NCBI GenBank assembly: GCA_946807835.1
Contig: OX327694.1
Coordinates: 2,368,001-2,432,000 of the forward strand
From: Ailanthus altissimus
Taxonomy: Eukaryota > Streptophyta > Magnoliopsida > Sapindales > Simaroubaceae
DNA: 64,000 nucleotides
Direction of reading: 5' to 3'
The position numbers and the translations under genes were made by a program. Below the pieces are notes generated by a model. It worked only from the letters and a program-made list of their open reading frames with translations, was not told the origin of the DNA and searched no databases. Shown in pieces: positions 1-12,237 of the stretch; within the stretch, counting starts at the first letter, position 1, and the number at the start of each line of letters is the position of its first letter.

Positions 1-2074
1 GAATACCATCACTCAACTACTACTTAGTAGGACTTACACATCACATATCACATAATGAGCCAAAGGTCACTCCTAGGTGACATACCGTATGAGGGGAATA
101 GTACAAGTAAGGTTTAAATTACACATATATAATGCTCAAGCCTGAAGGTAAGAGCTAAACCCTTACCCTGATAATCGGTGAGTCCTCTCACATGCACTAA
201 TATGCCATCACACGAATGTGATGACTCAATCTTCCTTTAGGTACCAATAGGATCTTCCCTACATACGGAACACATAAAATATACCAATCCCGAAGGAAAG
301 GCCACATATAAAGGCTCTACAAATCACATAAGATGCATACTAAGTCAACAGTGAGTTCAAGCATCCTCAAAACACAAAATGTTTCTCATGGACATATTAC
401 ACTTCAAAGCTTTCTTTGTTAAACACATTTCATTTTGAAAGCTCACTTTCAAAAAGACATGTATGTCCATGCTCAATGTCAATGCTCACATTTATAAACA
501 TATGTCTTTCACATTTCATATCAAATACACTTTGGCATAACATAAACATATTTCTAAGCACATTTACAAAATCATACATAGACAATTACTATGCTTATTG
601 TGATTTCAGTAAAAAGTCTAGTATACTTACCTCTTAGCACTTTCAGCTACAAGGCTTAAATCTCCTTAACCTATCAATGGAGATTAATCCTTCCATAAGC
701 CTCACAATTCACACAAAATACTTTAAATAGCTTACAAAATTATACACAATACATTTATCACATCAAATTGGTCTAATTACTTAGTTTCTCAAAACCTGTC
801 ATTCTGACCACTTACACTTAACAAAATTTTCTAATACATCAAATGATGTTCAATTACTTCAAAATCAGAATATATCATTCTTGACTCATATATCCTTCTT
901 ATATATGAATATTATATCAAAATTCCTACACAATCTATTCCATACACACTATCGAATCCAAACTACTAACCTGATAGGATCAAGATACTTACTGAACAAT
1001 ATTTAATATCCCAATTTTATAAAATAATATACTAACTCAAAAATTATAAAAGTATCACATAATTACTCTTAACACATATCTAAATTCATGATAAATATTT
1101 CACTTCAAAATCACTGTCAAAAGTATTTTAAAACTATGTTATTCTATAACTTTAAAAATCTGTTAATCAAATACTGCAATGAGCTGATACACTTTAGAAA
1201 ATTATAACAATTTAACCACATTGATCTAAATTCTCAATTCTGAGTATATCATATTAGACATATAAGCTTATGATATTACACAAATTTGTAATTTTTAAAG
1301 ATCATTTAGCAGGCCAAAAATTATTTTCCACTGTATCATACTGTTTACACAAGAAATTTCCAAAATTTTAGGGTCATTTTGGTAAATTCACTACAAATTC
1401 AATTTCTAAAATTTTCAATCGATTAAAAGTCTCAAATGATCATATATATGTCTAATTTCATATAATAAAAATGAAAAACTAGAATCGAATCACAACAATT
1501 TATAAAATTCCTGGATCAAGAGACTATCAAGCAGAAATTCTACAACTCATCATGATTTATCAAGCTATCTACATAGATCATCATCAGTTCTCACAATATC
1601 TTACGAAATACACATCAAATCCTTAATTATACATATTTCTAAAAATTAAAAATTAAAGAAATTAACTTAATTAACACCAATAAATTGAGAAATAGTTATG
1701 ATATACCTCTTAAAATCTAAAATTTTAATTTTTTTTTCTTCTTCTTCTTCTCTTTCTCTCCCCTCTATTTCTCTCTTTTCTCTCTCTAAAGGGATAGCTC
1801 GACCCAAAAGAGTGAATTAGGGTTCAAAAGTGTATTTTTATACTAAGAGGCTAATTTTTTGGTATTTATGAATTTGCCCCTAAAACTTTTAAAGTATTAT
1901 AATTTGGTCCCTAAAATAAATCTAAAGTCTTGCAAATAAACCCAATACTAATAGTATGTCCTTAACCTATACAAACACTACTAATAACAATACATAAATA
2001 AAGTATCACCCACATACAAATAAAATATGTATATAAATACTTATTCTTACCAATTATTGATACTGGTTACTACA
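1..2074 (-). mobile_element. LTR of the 2.7-kb family, inverted copy, cut by window start
   Basis: This block reads as the reverse complement of 4450-6542, with only scattered substitutions (roughly one in ten to one in twenty by eye). In its own orientation it begins with TG at 2074 and runs leftwards out of the window, so about 650 bp of the LTR are missing. A TATA-like box (TATAAAAA, 1842-1835) is followed by a purine-rich leader. The sequence just outside 2074 has no polypurine tract, so it is a solo LTR or a 5' LTR rather than a 3' LTR. The superfamily is not certain; its length and the terminal GTGACA of the complete copy suggest Ty3/gypsy. Confidence 0.8.
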
Positions 2075-3127
2075 AATGATGCATTTCAAAGTGTTGAAAT
2101 AAATATTCCAAGATGAGGAACACTGGGATGCCGCGACACTAATTCTAGCACCGCGATGCTGTGCCTTTCTAGGCTCTTGTACCGTAGCACTATATGATGA
2201 GCGTCCTGGTGCTGTAGTGCTCAAGGCTTGGCACCGTGGTGCTAAGGGTTTGGACCTTCAGTGTCGCGACATTGTCATTATTCGCTCAGAATAATTTTTA
2301 AATAATTTAAAATATTTTTCTAAGCATGCGGGGGCTTATAAGATGTAGTGATAAGTGTTATTAGTCTGTATTATAAATCGCAATTTTTTTTCCTGTATTG
2401 GTAACCATAATGGAAGTCCTACTGGTGGAGGTTAGTTGAGTTTTCACAGAAATAAATATTTGATTAAGAATCACTTTCTCATGAGATAAGGATCAAGTCT
2501 TTAAAAATATCTCTTAATCAAATTGAATAATATTCTATTATGAGACAATATTTTATTAATGATCCGTCTTATCAATACGGTGTTAGACAAATCATGTTGG
2601 TTTTTTTCTAAGATTACTACAGTGTGATGGATTTGGTTAGTATAATTTAGACTATACCAATTAAATATAAGATGAAGCAAATATATGCGAAATATTGTCC
2701 TGTATTGCTATAGTGTGCGGGTAATATTGATAGCATATATTTGATTATTGATAAGTTAATCTGAAATACACTTATCCTAGATTGCTACAGTATGCGAAAA
2801 AGGTGTATTTATAATCAGGAGTAAGAGTTGTATGAGATGTAATTGACAAGAGTTGTCTATCTGTTGGGTTTACAAAGGCCTAGATCGTTACAATGTACAG
2901 CCCGAATAAAATGCCAATAGAGTTCACTTCCTTCTGTATAGTTCAAAAGAGTTTAAATTATCGTTATCCCATTAAGAGATTAAAGAGATTATGAAACATA
3001 GTGAGAGAGAGTTTTAAATTAAAAAAAGTATAATTATTATAACTATAATTTAAAATATTTTATTAGTGATATAAGATTTTTTATATATTTGCTAACATTT
3101 TTTTTTGTTTTGTTTTGTGAAGATATA
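2075..3127 (+). other. Non-coding leader region of copia A with a GC-rich repeat tract
   Basis: No gene is seen. Positions 2126-2280 stand out as GC-rich in an AT-rich window and hold imperfect copies of a GCACCGYGRTGCT-like motif. The rest is AT-rich and probably the decayed LTR and leader of copia A, but I could not define LTR ends or a primer-binding site. Confidence 0.4.
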
Positions 3128-3995
3128 ATGGCCTTCTCTAACCCTTTGGTGCACATATTAGATGTACACCAACTTAATGGTGCGGAAAATTTTTTTAACT
3201 GGTATACAAATCTTAGAATTGTTCTAAATTCAAAAAAGCCTGGATACATTATTGATCAGATGTTACCCAAAGGTGCTTCTGAGGTGCCACCCCAGAGTAA
3301 AGGGTGACATATCAAAAATGGTTAGATGATGATTTAAAGGTTAAATCTTACATCCTCGCCTCTATGTCTATAGAGCTATAACGGGACCATGTCTGCATGG
3401 ACAGTTCTAGTAGCAATATGCTCAATCTGAAGGAGCTTTTTGGTGACTGACCTCAGGTCGAGGTCAACAAGGTCGCCAAAGCACTTTTTCAGGCTAGACT
3501 CTCCGAGGGTAATCCAATGAGTCTTCACAGCCTCAAGATGATAGGATTAATCGAGAAGCTTGAGTCGATGGATATTTCTTTAAACAATAACTTGTGAATA
3601 ACTTGATTCTCCAGTCGCTGTCTAGGTCATTTGCACAGTTTATCATAAACTTCAATATGCAGAGAATGACCCATACTTATGTTGATCTTCATAACATATT
3701 GAAGATAAAAGATGAGGACATGCATAAAGGGGGCTTGACCCTATTTGTTTAGGTTGCTTTATCTTCTACTCCAAGGGCTTCTAAAAAGTTCAAGGGGAAG
3801 AAGAAAAAGAAGGTGAAGCAGACACCTCGGATGGGTCCTCAAAGACAGTAGACATCTGAGCCTCAGAAGAAGAAAAAGACAAAAAAAAAGTGTTTCTTTT
3901 GTAGCAAAGAAGGGTACTAGAAGTGTAACTGCCCAAAATACTTTGCTACTTTGAAGAAAACTCCCTCAGGTATTTGCTTAACCATTATTGACATT
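3128..3995 (+). pseudogene. Copia A gag, with zinc knuckle, broken
   Basis: The reading frame starts MAFSNPLVHILDVHQLNG and resembles the copia Gag N-terminus, where a short hydrophobic start is followed by a W-Y-L-R-I-V stretch. It continues through the UBN2-type Gag body (3301-3740) and a Lys-rich linker to a damaged zinc knuckle (CFFCSKEGY, then a stop, then KCNC) near 3891-3935. Several in-frame stops and frameshifts (for example at 3305, 3376 and 3596) make it non-functional. Gag would form the virus-like particle that packages element RNA in the cytoplasm. Confidence 0.75.
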
Positions 3996-4307
3996 TTTAT
4001 GCCATTTGATGCTAGTTTAGACTGGGTATTAGATACCGTATGTACTTCTTACATCTGCAATATGTTGCAGGGGTTGAGGAAAGTTAGATTGTTAAAGTCG
4101 GGAGAAGTACAGATTCGAATCAAAAATGGTGATTTCTTGCAGGTCGAGATTGTTGGACATTTTGATTTATTCTCCCATGTAATAAAACTGATGTATTGCA
4201 TAACTGTTATTTTGTATCCACCATCATCAGATAGATTATCTCTATTTATGTACTTGATAGTAAAGGGTATCATATGTATATTAGGAATAATTCCTTATAC
4301 TTGTATG

Positions 4308-4333
4308 ATATATATATATATATATATATATAT
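4308..4333. repeat. (AT)n microsatellite
   Basis: A perfect AT dinucleotide run of about 26 bp lies in the decayed protease region of copia A. Confidence 0.9.
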
Positions 4334-4444
4334 GATGTTTTATTAGCTGAGTGTCAGTTAATTAATGGGCATTATATTTTGAATACAACAGAAAATGTCA
4401 TAAATGTACATGTTAATGCTAGTAATAGTTCAGAAACTTTAAAT

Positions 4445-4449
4445 GAAAC
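4445..4449. repeat. Left target-site duplication GAAAC
   Basis: GAAAC lies immediately before the solo LTR and is repeated exactly at 7169-7173 after it, as expected for LTR element insertion. Confidence 0.85.
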
Positions 4450-7168
4450 TATAGTAACCAGTATCCACGACTGGTAAGAATAAGTATTTATATATGTATA
4501 AATATACATATTTTATTTGTATATTGGTGATACTTGATTTATATATTGTTATTAATAGTGTTTGTATAGGTTAAGGTGATACTATTAGCATTGGGTTTAA
4601 TTGCAAGACTTTAGATTTATTTTAGGGACCAAATTATAATACTTTGAAAGTTTTGGGGTAAATTTGTAAATACCAAAAATTAACCACTTAGTATAAAAAT
4701 ACACTTTTAAAACCCTAATTCTCTCATTTTGGTCGAGCTACCTCTTTTAGAGAGAGAGAAGAGAGAAAAAGAGGGGAGAGAAAGAGAAGAAGGAGAAGAA
4801 AAAGAAAAAGAAATTGGAATTTTGAATTTTAAGAGGTATATCACAACTATTTCTCAATTTATTGGTGTTAATTATGTTAATTTCTTTAAGTTTTGATTTC
4901 TGAAAATATGTATAATTGAGTATTTGATGTGTATTTCGTATGATATTTTGAGAATTGATGATGATCTATAAGATAGCTTGATAAATCATGATGGATTGTA
5001 GAATTTCTGATTGATAGTCTCTTGATCCAAGAATTTTATAAATTGTTGTGATTCGATTCTAGTTTTGAATTTTTATTATATGAAATTAGACATGTTTAGG
5101 ATCATCTGAGACTTTGAATCGATTCAAAATTCCAGAAATTGAATTTGTTGTGAATTTTCCAAAATGACCCTAAAATTCTGGAAATTTCCTATGTAAACAG
5201 TATGATACAGTGAATAATAATTTTTATCCTACTGAATGATCTTCAAAAATTACAAATTTGTGGAATATAATAATTTGATATGTATAATATGATAAACTCA
5301 GAATTGAGAATTTAGATCAATGTGGTTGAAGTGTTATGATTTTCTAAAGTGTATCAGCTCATTGCAGTATTTGATTAACAGATTTTTAAAGCTATAGAAT
5401 AAAATAGTTTTAAAATACTTTTGGCAGTGATTTGGAAGTGAAATATTTATCATGGACTGAGATATGTGTTACGAGTAATTATGTGGTAGTTTTATAATTT
5501 TTGTGTTAGTATATGATTTTATAAAATTGGGAGATTGAATACTGTTCAGTAAGTATCTTGATCCTGTCAGGTTAGTAGTTTGGATTCGATGGTATGTATG
5601 GAATGGATTGTGTTGGAATTTTCATATAATATTCATATATAAGAAGGATATATGAGTCAAAAATGATATATTCTAATTTTGGAGTAATTAGACATCATTT
5701 GAGGTATTAGAAAATTTTGTTAAGTATAAGTGGTCAGAATGACAGGTTTTGAGAAACCAAGTATTTTGACCAATTTGATGTGACAAATGTATTGTGTATA
5801 ATTTTGTAAGCTATTTAAAGTATTTTGTGTGAATTTTGAGGCTTATGAGATGATTAATCTCTATTGATAGGTTAAGGAGATTTAAGCCTTGTACCTGAAA
5901 ATGCTAAGAGGTAAGTATACTAGACTTTTTACTGGAATCACAATAAACATAGTAAGTGTTATGAATGATTTTGTAAATGTGGTTAAGAATATGTTTATGC
6001 TATGTCAAAGTATATTTTGATATGAAATGTGAATATATGTTTATGAATGTGAGCATTGACATTGAGCATGGACATACATGTGTTTTTTTGAAAGTGAGCT
6101 TTCAAAATAAGATATGTTTAACAAAGAAAGCTTTTGAAGTGTAATATGTCCATGAGAAATATTTTGTGTTTTGAGGGTACTTGAACTCACTGTTAACTTA
6201 GTAGGCATTTTATGTCATTTGTGGAGCCTTTATGTGTGGCCTTTCCTTCGGGATTGGTATATGTTATGTGTTCCATATGTAGGGAGGATCCTATTGGTAC
6301 CTAAAGGAAGTGTGAGTCATCACATTCATGTGATGGCATATTGGTGCATGTGAGAGGACTCACCGATGATCAGGGTGAGGGTTTGGCTTTGACCTTCGGG
6401 CATGAACATTATATATGTGTAATTTCAAGACCTCACTTATACTATTTCTCTCATACGGTATGTCACCTACGAGTGACATTTGGCTCATTATGTGATATGT
6501 GATATGTAAGTCCTACTAAGTAGTAGTTGAGTGATGGTATTCCTATTATGTGTTTTGAAAGAATGTGTAAGCGCTTACATGATATGTGATTTAACAAGAT
6601 TATGATTTTGATTGATCACAGCATATCATACATATGCATTATGTACATATATGTATTTGTATTTGATATATGAAAAACTAGTATGCTTACTGAGTTTTAT
6701 ACTCATTATAGTTTATGGTGATTTCAGGTAAATAAGGTACATGTGTGCTTAGCGGATTTGGCAAGGTTTCTGCTGTTCCTCGGGTTCCCTAAATTGTTAG
6801 GTTGCTAAGTGTTTCATTTGGGGACACGTGGGATAAGATATTTGATTTGTCCCTATTGAATAAATACTTATGTATTATTTTATTGTGTGTGGTTGAATTT
6901 AGTTTAAGTTTCACCAAGTGTAATAATGGATTGATTTTAAGTAAGAATTTGCAATGAATATATTCTGGGCTTCCGGTAACAAAGTTGCTACTGGTGACGT
7001 AGTAGAGTGTTAATCTCTGAGAAAACTCTGCGTATCTCCGGTTTACTAATTGTCCCAGTCATAATTCAATTACTATAATTCTGAAAGAAATTAAAATGAA
7101 TGTTTAAGTATTATTGAATGAATGTAAGTGATGTCGTGTGTCAGATCTTTTGGGTCTGGGGCGTGACA
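4450..7168 (+). mobile_element. Complete solo LTR, 2,719 bp, inserted in copia A
   Basis: The right end reads GGGGCGTGACA. The left end reads TATAGTAACC, where the inverted copy has TGTAGTAACC, so the first dinucleotide has mutated from TG to TA. Perfect 5-bp target duplications (GAAAC) flank it, and the copia A reading frame resumes across the site, which fixes both ends. A TATA-like box at 4692-4699 precedes an A/G-rich leader (4750-4812). Ty3/gypsy origin is likely from the terminus but unproven because no internal domain remains. Solo LTRs arise by recombination between the two LTRs of one element. Confidence 0.88.
4692..4699 (+). promoter_or_regulatory. LTR TATA box
   Basis: TATAAAAA lies 242 bp into the LTR and is followed by a CT then GA-rich leader. 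It is conserved in the inverted copy at 1842-1835. It is the likely core promoter of the LTR family. Confidence 0.55.
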
Positions 7169-7173
7169 GAAAC

Positions 7174-8000
7174 AAAATTATGGCATATGAGATTGGGTCA
7201 TAGAGGTGTTAGACTTCTAACTAGTTTGGTTAAGGATGGTCATATACTAGATCTGACTATAAAACCTTACCCAGTTTGTAAATCTTATATTCAAGGGAAG
7301 ATGACCAAATCTTCTTTTACTGGTTTTCGACACTATATCACTGATTTATTGGAACCAATATATAGTGATGTATTTGATCCAATGAATCATGATGCAATGA
7401 GTGGATTTTGATATTTTGTAACCTTTATCGATGATTTATCTTGATACAGGTATGTGTTTCTTATGAAACACAAGTAAAAGACCTTTGAAAAGTTTAAGAA
7501 TTTAGACTTGAAGTAGAGAAATAAACCTGCATGTACGTTAAATGCCTTCAATCAAAGCGAGGCGGTGAATACATGAGCCATGAATTTTTTGATTATTTAA
7601 AGGAAAATGAGATTCTTGCTTAATATAGTCCTCCGGGTACTCCACAACACAATGATGTTTCAGAGAGGAGGAATTAGACTTTATTAGATATGATCCGATC
7701 GAAGATGAGCTTCACCGACCTCCCAAAATATCTATGGGGTTATGCTCTAGAAATTACCATTCCAACCACTCCGCATGAGATGTTGAAAAAAAAAACTGAG
7801 TCTTAAATATTTTAAGATTTTAGGCTGTCCTACTTATGTAAAAGTTATGCAACAAGATAAACTTGCACCTAGAGGGTATAAGTATCAATTTGTTAGGTAT
7901 TTCAAGAATTTAATGGGATACCAATTTTATGATCCAAAGGAACGAAACGTGTTCGTTTCTCAATATGACACTTTTTTAGAGAAATAATTTCTCACGGATC
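7174..8000 (+). pseudogene. Copia A GAG-pre-integrase and integrase, broken
   Basis: The copia frame resumes with LWHMRLGHRGV, the His part of the integrase zinc-binding (HHCC) domain, followed by PVCKSYIQGK. The second Cys of the expected CxxC is Tyr. The catalytic core is recognisable (FVTFIDDLS near 7421; the region of the catalytic Glu near 7650-7680), and 7780-7980 matches the usual copia integrase C-terminus (LGCPTYVK, then YKYQFVRYFKN). Several stops and a frameshift break it. Integrase would insert element cDNA into the genome. Confidence 0.75.
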
Positions 8001-8049
8001 GTAGGGATTGTAGAAAGATTGATTTTAACGAGGCCAATCAGAACCAAAA

Positions 8050-9135
8050 TAAACTAGAAGAGGAACCTCAAGCTCTATCGATTGGAATACCTTTAACACA
8101 CCTTTCACGTAGGTCGAAAAAGATATCTAGGCCATCTGTTAGGTATCATCAGATGCCTGAAGATGTATTTGGAGTTTTCTTAATTGAAGAAAATGATCCA
8201 TTGACCTATAGAGAGGCGATGTTGGACATCGACTTGAAAAAATAGCAAGAAACCATGAAATTTAAAATTAACTCATTATATCACAATCAAGTCTAAGACT
8301 TGGTTGAGCTTCCTGAAGGAATATTTCTTATCGGTTGTAAATAGATTTACAAGAAGAAGCGTGGGCTCGATGGAAAGGTAGGGATCTTCAAAACCTAACT
8401 GGTTGCAAAAGGTTATTCTCAACGATCTGGGATCGATTATGAGGAAACCATTTCACCAGTAGTGATGTTAAAGTCAATTCGAATTTTATTGGCGATTACT
8501 GCATATTATGACTTTGAGATATGACAGATGGATGTATAGATAACATTCTTAAATGGATATCTCGAGGAAGAGATATACATGGAACAATCTGAAGGTTTTC
8601 ATCCAGCCTAATTGCTGGTTTAGTATGCAAATTGAAAAAGTCTATTTATGGACTTAAGCAGGCATTCTGAAGTTGGGATCTTCATTTTGGTGAGGTGATC
8701 AAAGGGTTCGGTTTCATAAAAAATGAAGAGGAGCCTTGTATGTACAGAAAGGTCAGTGGAAGTATAATTAGTCTTCTTAGTTTTCTTTGTGATGACATAT
8801 TGATTATTGGGAATGATATCAGCATGTTACAATCAGTCAAGAGCTATCTGAATAAAAACTTCTCCATGAAAGATTTGGGAGAGGCTTCCTATATACTAGG
8901 TATAAAACTTTATAAAGATAGAGTTATGAAGTTGATAGAACTCTCTCAATCGTCGTACATCGATAGTATTTTAGAAATGTATAATTTCACTAACTGTAAG
9001 ACAACTAATGTACCTTTTATACATGTCATTCATCTTTCAAGGATAATGTCTCCTCAAATGAAAAATGAAAAAGTTAGAATATCTAACATACCATTTGCGT
9101 CAGCTATAGAAAGTCTGATGTATGCTATGATGTAA
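8050..9135 (+). pseudogene. Copia A reverse transcriptase, broken
   Basis: Recognisable RT blocks are VAKGYSQRSGIDYEETISPV (8401-8460), a decayed QMDV-TFLNGYLEEEIYME block (8524-8582), and the polymerase motif as LCDDILIIGND (8785-8817, usually YVDDILI). The frame 8695-9135 is open and runs on through MKDLGEASYILGIKLYKD, typical of the C-terminal RT of copia. Stops occur at several places upstream (for example 8244, 8342 and 8523). RT would copy element RNA to cDNA in the particle. Confidence 0.8.
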
Positions 9136-9715
9136 ACTAGACTTGACATCAGTATAACTGTAAGTGTTACTAGCCAGTACTAGTCTGATCCAGACAATAG
9201 CCATTAGATGACAGTTAAACACGTCCTTAAATACCTTAAGGGTACAAAGGACAAGTTTCTAATTTATGGAGATAGTGATTTGCAAGTTAGAGAATATACA
9301 GATTTAGACTTCCAGTCTAATCCAGATGATAGAAAGTCAACATCTGGATATATATTTATCCTTAACGGTATTGTTGTGACTTTGAAAAGTACCAAACAAG
9401 GATCCACAACTGATTCAATAACGAAAGTAGAATATATCGCTACTTCTTAGGCAATGAAAGAAGCAGTGTGAGTACGCAAGTTTATTGCCAAGTTCGAAAT
9501 AGTCCCAAATTTGATGAATTCTATCCCTTTTTTTTGTGACAACAATAGGGCTATTGCACAAACTAAAGAGCTAAAAACGCCCCAAAAATCTAAGCATGTC
9601 AAGAGAAAATACCATATAATTAAATAGATCTTTATTAAAAAAAAAATAATTTATAGAGTTAACTTTATAAATAATATAACAGACCTTTTAACTAAAGCCT
9701 TTGCCAAATTTTTTT
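9136..9715 (+). pseudogene. Copia A RNase H, broken and 3' truncated
   Basis: 9208-9450 encodes TVKHVLKYLKGTKDKFLIYGD, followed by the RNase H block DRKSTSGYIFILNG and the end of a KVEYIA motif. After a stop the remainder (CDNNRAIAQTKE, SKHVKRKYHIIK, ITDLLTKAFAKF) matches the copia RNase H tail. Similarity stops at about 9715 with no LTR recognised, so the 3' end of the element is missing. Confidence 0.8.
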
Positions 9716-10600
9716 TATTTCATTCAATATCAAGGATACAACACATTCTTTCAAATAAATAAATAAATAAAAGGATATAACAGATATTCCTTACAAATAA
9801 TCTTGAAAGCTTATACTACATAAACACGTATTTGATTTAAAAGTTCAAACTAAGAGACGAGTTCATTTTTTTACTAACGTTAATATTTAGGGCTTAATAG
9901 GCTTTTTCACTTTCTCTCTCTTTTTAACTCAGGGAAGAGGATATTTAAATTTAGGACCTCAATATTTGATTGAGAGGTGTGATTACTATCATGTTGCACT
10001 TATAGCCACACAACAATTTAAAATAATACTGACTGAACAATGTTTGAAAAGATAGGAGTGGAGAATGGAGAGAACAATGGTGCAAACAGAGGAATAAACT
10101 TTAGAGCACGTCCAGTATTATTTTTCGAATGGTGTTTTGCAACTTGTTTTATGAGAATAAAATAAGTCTGATTTGAAATTTTTAGATATGAAAATGCGTT
10201 TGATAGCATGTTTGTTCATTGTAATCTGACTTAAAAAAACGCAAAGACATGTTAATAGTTTGTCTTTAAATATAAAAATAGTAAAAAAAAATGTTTTATA
10301 GATTTAAAAAAAAAATTTAATACAGGCGTATATTTGTCAACAACAAAGTGCCAATTACAATTTCAAAACCACGTATTATTCCCCTGTCAACAAAATCGCA
10401 ACAGATTCATGAAGCATATATCGGATTGAAATCATAATAATAATTTTTGGATTACACTCTGGTTCCTTTATTGGCATACGGAACAAGCTTACTCTGAATA
10501 AAAAGATGTTAAAATCAGCAAAACTTTACTACAATAATTCACCGTCACTCATCATGCATCCAAACATGAAGGGGTGCTTTAATATGGATCTTTCTGAGCA
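9716..10600. other. AT-rich intergenic DNA, no gene seen
   Basis: There is no supported reading frame. The region separates copia A from the 3' end of the exopolygalacturonase gene. The part nearest the gene (10500-10607) is probably its 3' untranslated region, with a possible ATTAAA poly(A) signal at 10584-10579 on the minus strand. Confidence 0.5.
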
Positions 10601-10607
10601 TCTGAAA

Positions 10608-12167
10608 TTACATCAAGGGGCGTTTCCCTGTGACGGAGCCGCCACCACAGGCAGGCGGGTTCATTGTGCCAGAAGTCTTGGGATGAACATTAGCACACTC
10701 CGATTTAATGGGTCCTTCAGGTCCAGTGTATTTAAGATTGATGTCAGCAAGTTCCACGCCCTGGCATGGCACCCCACTGCTACATACAAGCTTCATAGCA
10801 ACGGCAGTCGCAGAAGTGCCCCTAATGTTCTTGAAGCTAATGTTGCTGAGTTTAACGCGCGATGGAACCTGATCATAAAACCAAAGGAAAGAAAATGGAA
10901 AAAAAAGTAGTTTCAGAAAATCGTCCGAATAGAGTTGTTATGAATCAAGAGCTTTTTCAGTAAATTAATGTCACCTTTGCATTGCACTGATTCCATGGGC
11001 AGTACACTTGATCAACGATGATGGGATTGCTGACATTATTCATGGTAATATCTTCGAAATGACAGTCTGATACAACGCCTACTTTAGAATCGGGCCAAGT
11101 TTTGATTCTCACGCCATTATCCGTATTTTCGAATGTGACACCCTTTACTCTGATTCCAACCACTGGTTGTTCATTGTCGTACTTTCCGAGACTCCCGATG
11201 CTGATGCCATGACCAGGTCCGCAGCTAACTTTGCTGATCTCCATCTGTTCAGTGCCATCACCAATGGAGATACAATCATCGCCTGTTCCGATTTTTGAAT
11301 CTGTAACGGTCACTCCAGTGGATCGACCAACGTGAATTCCATCGGTGTTGAGGCTTTTATCATGTGCTGAGATAGTAAATTTCTGGAAAGTAAAGTTCTT
11401 GCAGCCAATCACGTTGACGTGAAATTGCTTGCTATCTGCTGAAGTTACGCCTTGGACCATCCCGTTGGTAATGGCGTTGAAACTCAAGTTCTGTTTAGTT
11501 TTCAAGGGAATCGGACAAAAAGTAGATTTCGTTAGTTCCAGTATGTTTATATATATGTACTTAATCTTACTCAAAGTTACAACTAAATTATCCGCATCGG
11601 ATTAACTTACAATGGGTCGTTTCTTGCAATATTCATTTTCTTTACATTCAGAAGGAGCTGCAGCTCCTTGGCCATCGAAGGTTCCATCACCGGTTATCGT
11701 GAGCCCTTCGATTTTATTGAAATAAACCCAACTGCCGGTATCCGTCATTTTTGAAGCGTCTGTTAGGGCTTTGAGGGTGCCTTTAACCTGAAGCTCGACA
11801 GGAGCCTTGCAAGGACCGTTCATACTCACTGGACCCAACCCATATTCCCCTGGCGGAATCAACACTGTGGTTGGTTTATCTGATGCACAAGCTTCTTTCC
11901 ATGCAGCGGTTAATGCCTAAGACAAGAATTAGGATGTAAAATAATACCCAAAAAAAGAAACAAATTAAAAAAGTGAAAAGTATCATATATATATATATTA
12001 TATAATTTAATCCAATTATATGAATGGGTTTACTGGGCTCAATAGACCTTGCTCATATCTGCCTTCGGGTCAGCCTTCGCACCGTGTTTTGTCACGTCGA
12101 TCTGAGCTTTGGCACTTGATACTATCAGTAATAATGAAAACATTGTCAGGATGTTTAATTTCGCCAT
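10608..12167 (-). CDS. Exopolygalacturonase (glycoside hydrolase family 28), four exons
   Basis: The exons are 12167-12048, 11916-11611, 11490-10975 and 10868-10608. All introns (131, 120 and 106 bp) are GT-AG and in phase 0, giving 400 residues, the usual length of plant exopolygalacturonases. The start MAKLNILTMFSLLLIVSSAKA is a secretory signal peptide; the earlier in-frame Met codons lie in the 5' leader. All four GH28 motifs are present: NTDGI (190-194), GTGDDC (210-215, the Asp pair), CGPGHG (232-237, catalytic-site His) and RIK (270-272). C-terminal Cys residues fit the family. The enzyme releases galacturonate from pectin chain ends in the cell wall. Similarity to pollen exo-type enzymes (GDGTFDGQG, GSLGKYDNEQPV) suggests pollen expression, which is inferred. 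No lesion is visible, and it is the only clearly intact multi-exon host gene here. Confidence 0.93.
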
Positions 12168-12237
12168 GTTTACTTTCCGATGAATCAATAAGTTGATCGC
12201 TTGAATGAGTTGTGAAATCCTGATTCTATTTGAAACC

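Larger units (their letters stand above)
3996..4449 (+). pseudogene. Copia A protease region, interrupted by the solo LTR
   Basis: The frame at 4021-4160 carries WVLDTVCTSYICN, a decayed form of the aspartic protease motif (usually D-S/T-G-C/A-S/T-x-H-I/M). The catalytic triplet reads DTV rather than DSG or DTG. Downstream the peptide leads into the GAG-pre-integrase domain, but the 2.7-kb solo LTR enters at 4450. An AT microsatellite at 4308-4333 lies inside the coding part. Confidence 0.65.

Noticed and set aside
416..637. Plus-strand 73-residue frame at the left edge
   Set aside because: It lies within the inverted LTR and is not kept in the other LTR copy.
4274..4477. Frame through the (AT)n run giving an IYIYIY stretch
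   Set aside because: The upstream part is a microsatellite artefact; only the Asn-rich end belongs to the copia A polyprotein.
10506..10910. Plus-strand 134-residue frame
   Set aside because: It runs antisense across exon 4 and intron 3 of the exopolygalacturonase gene, which has full motif support.
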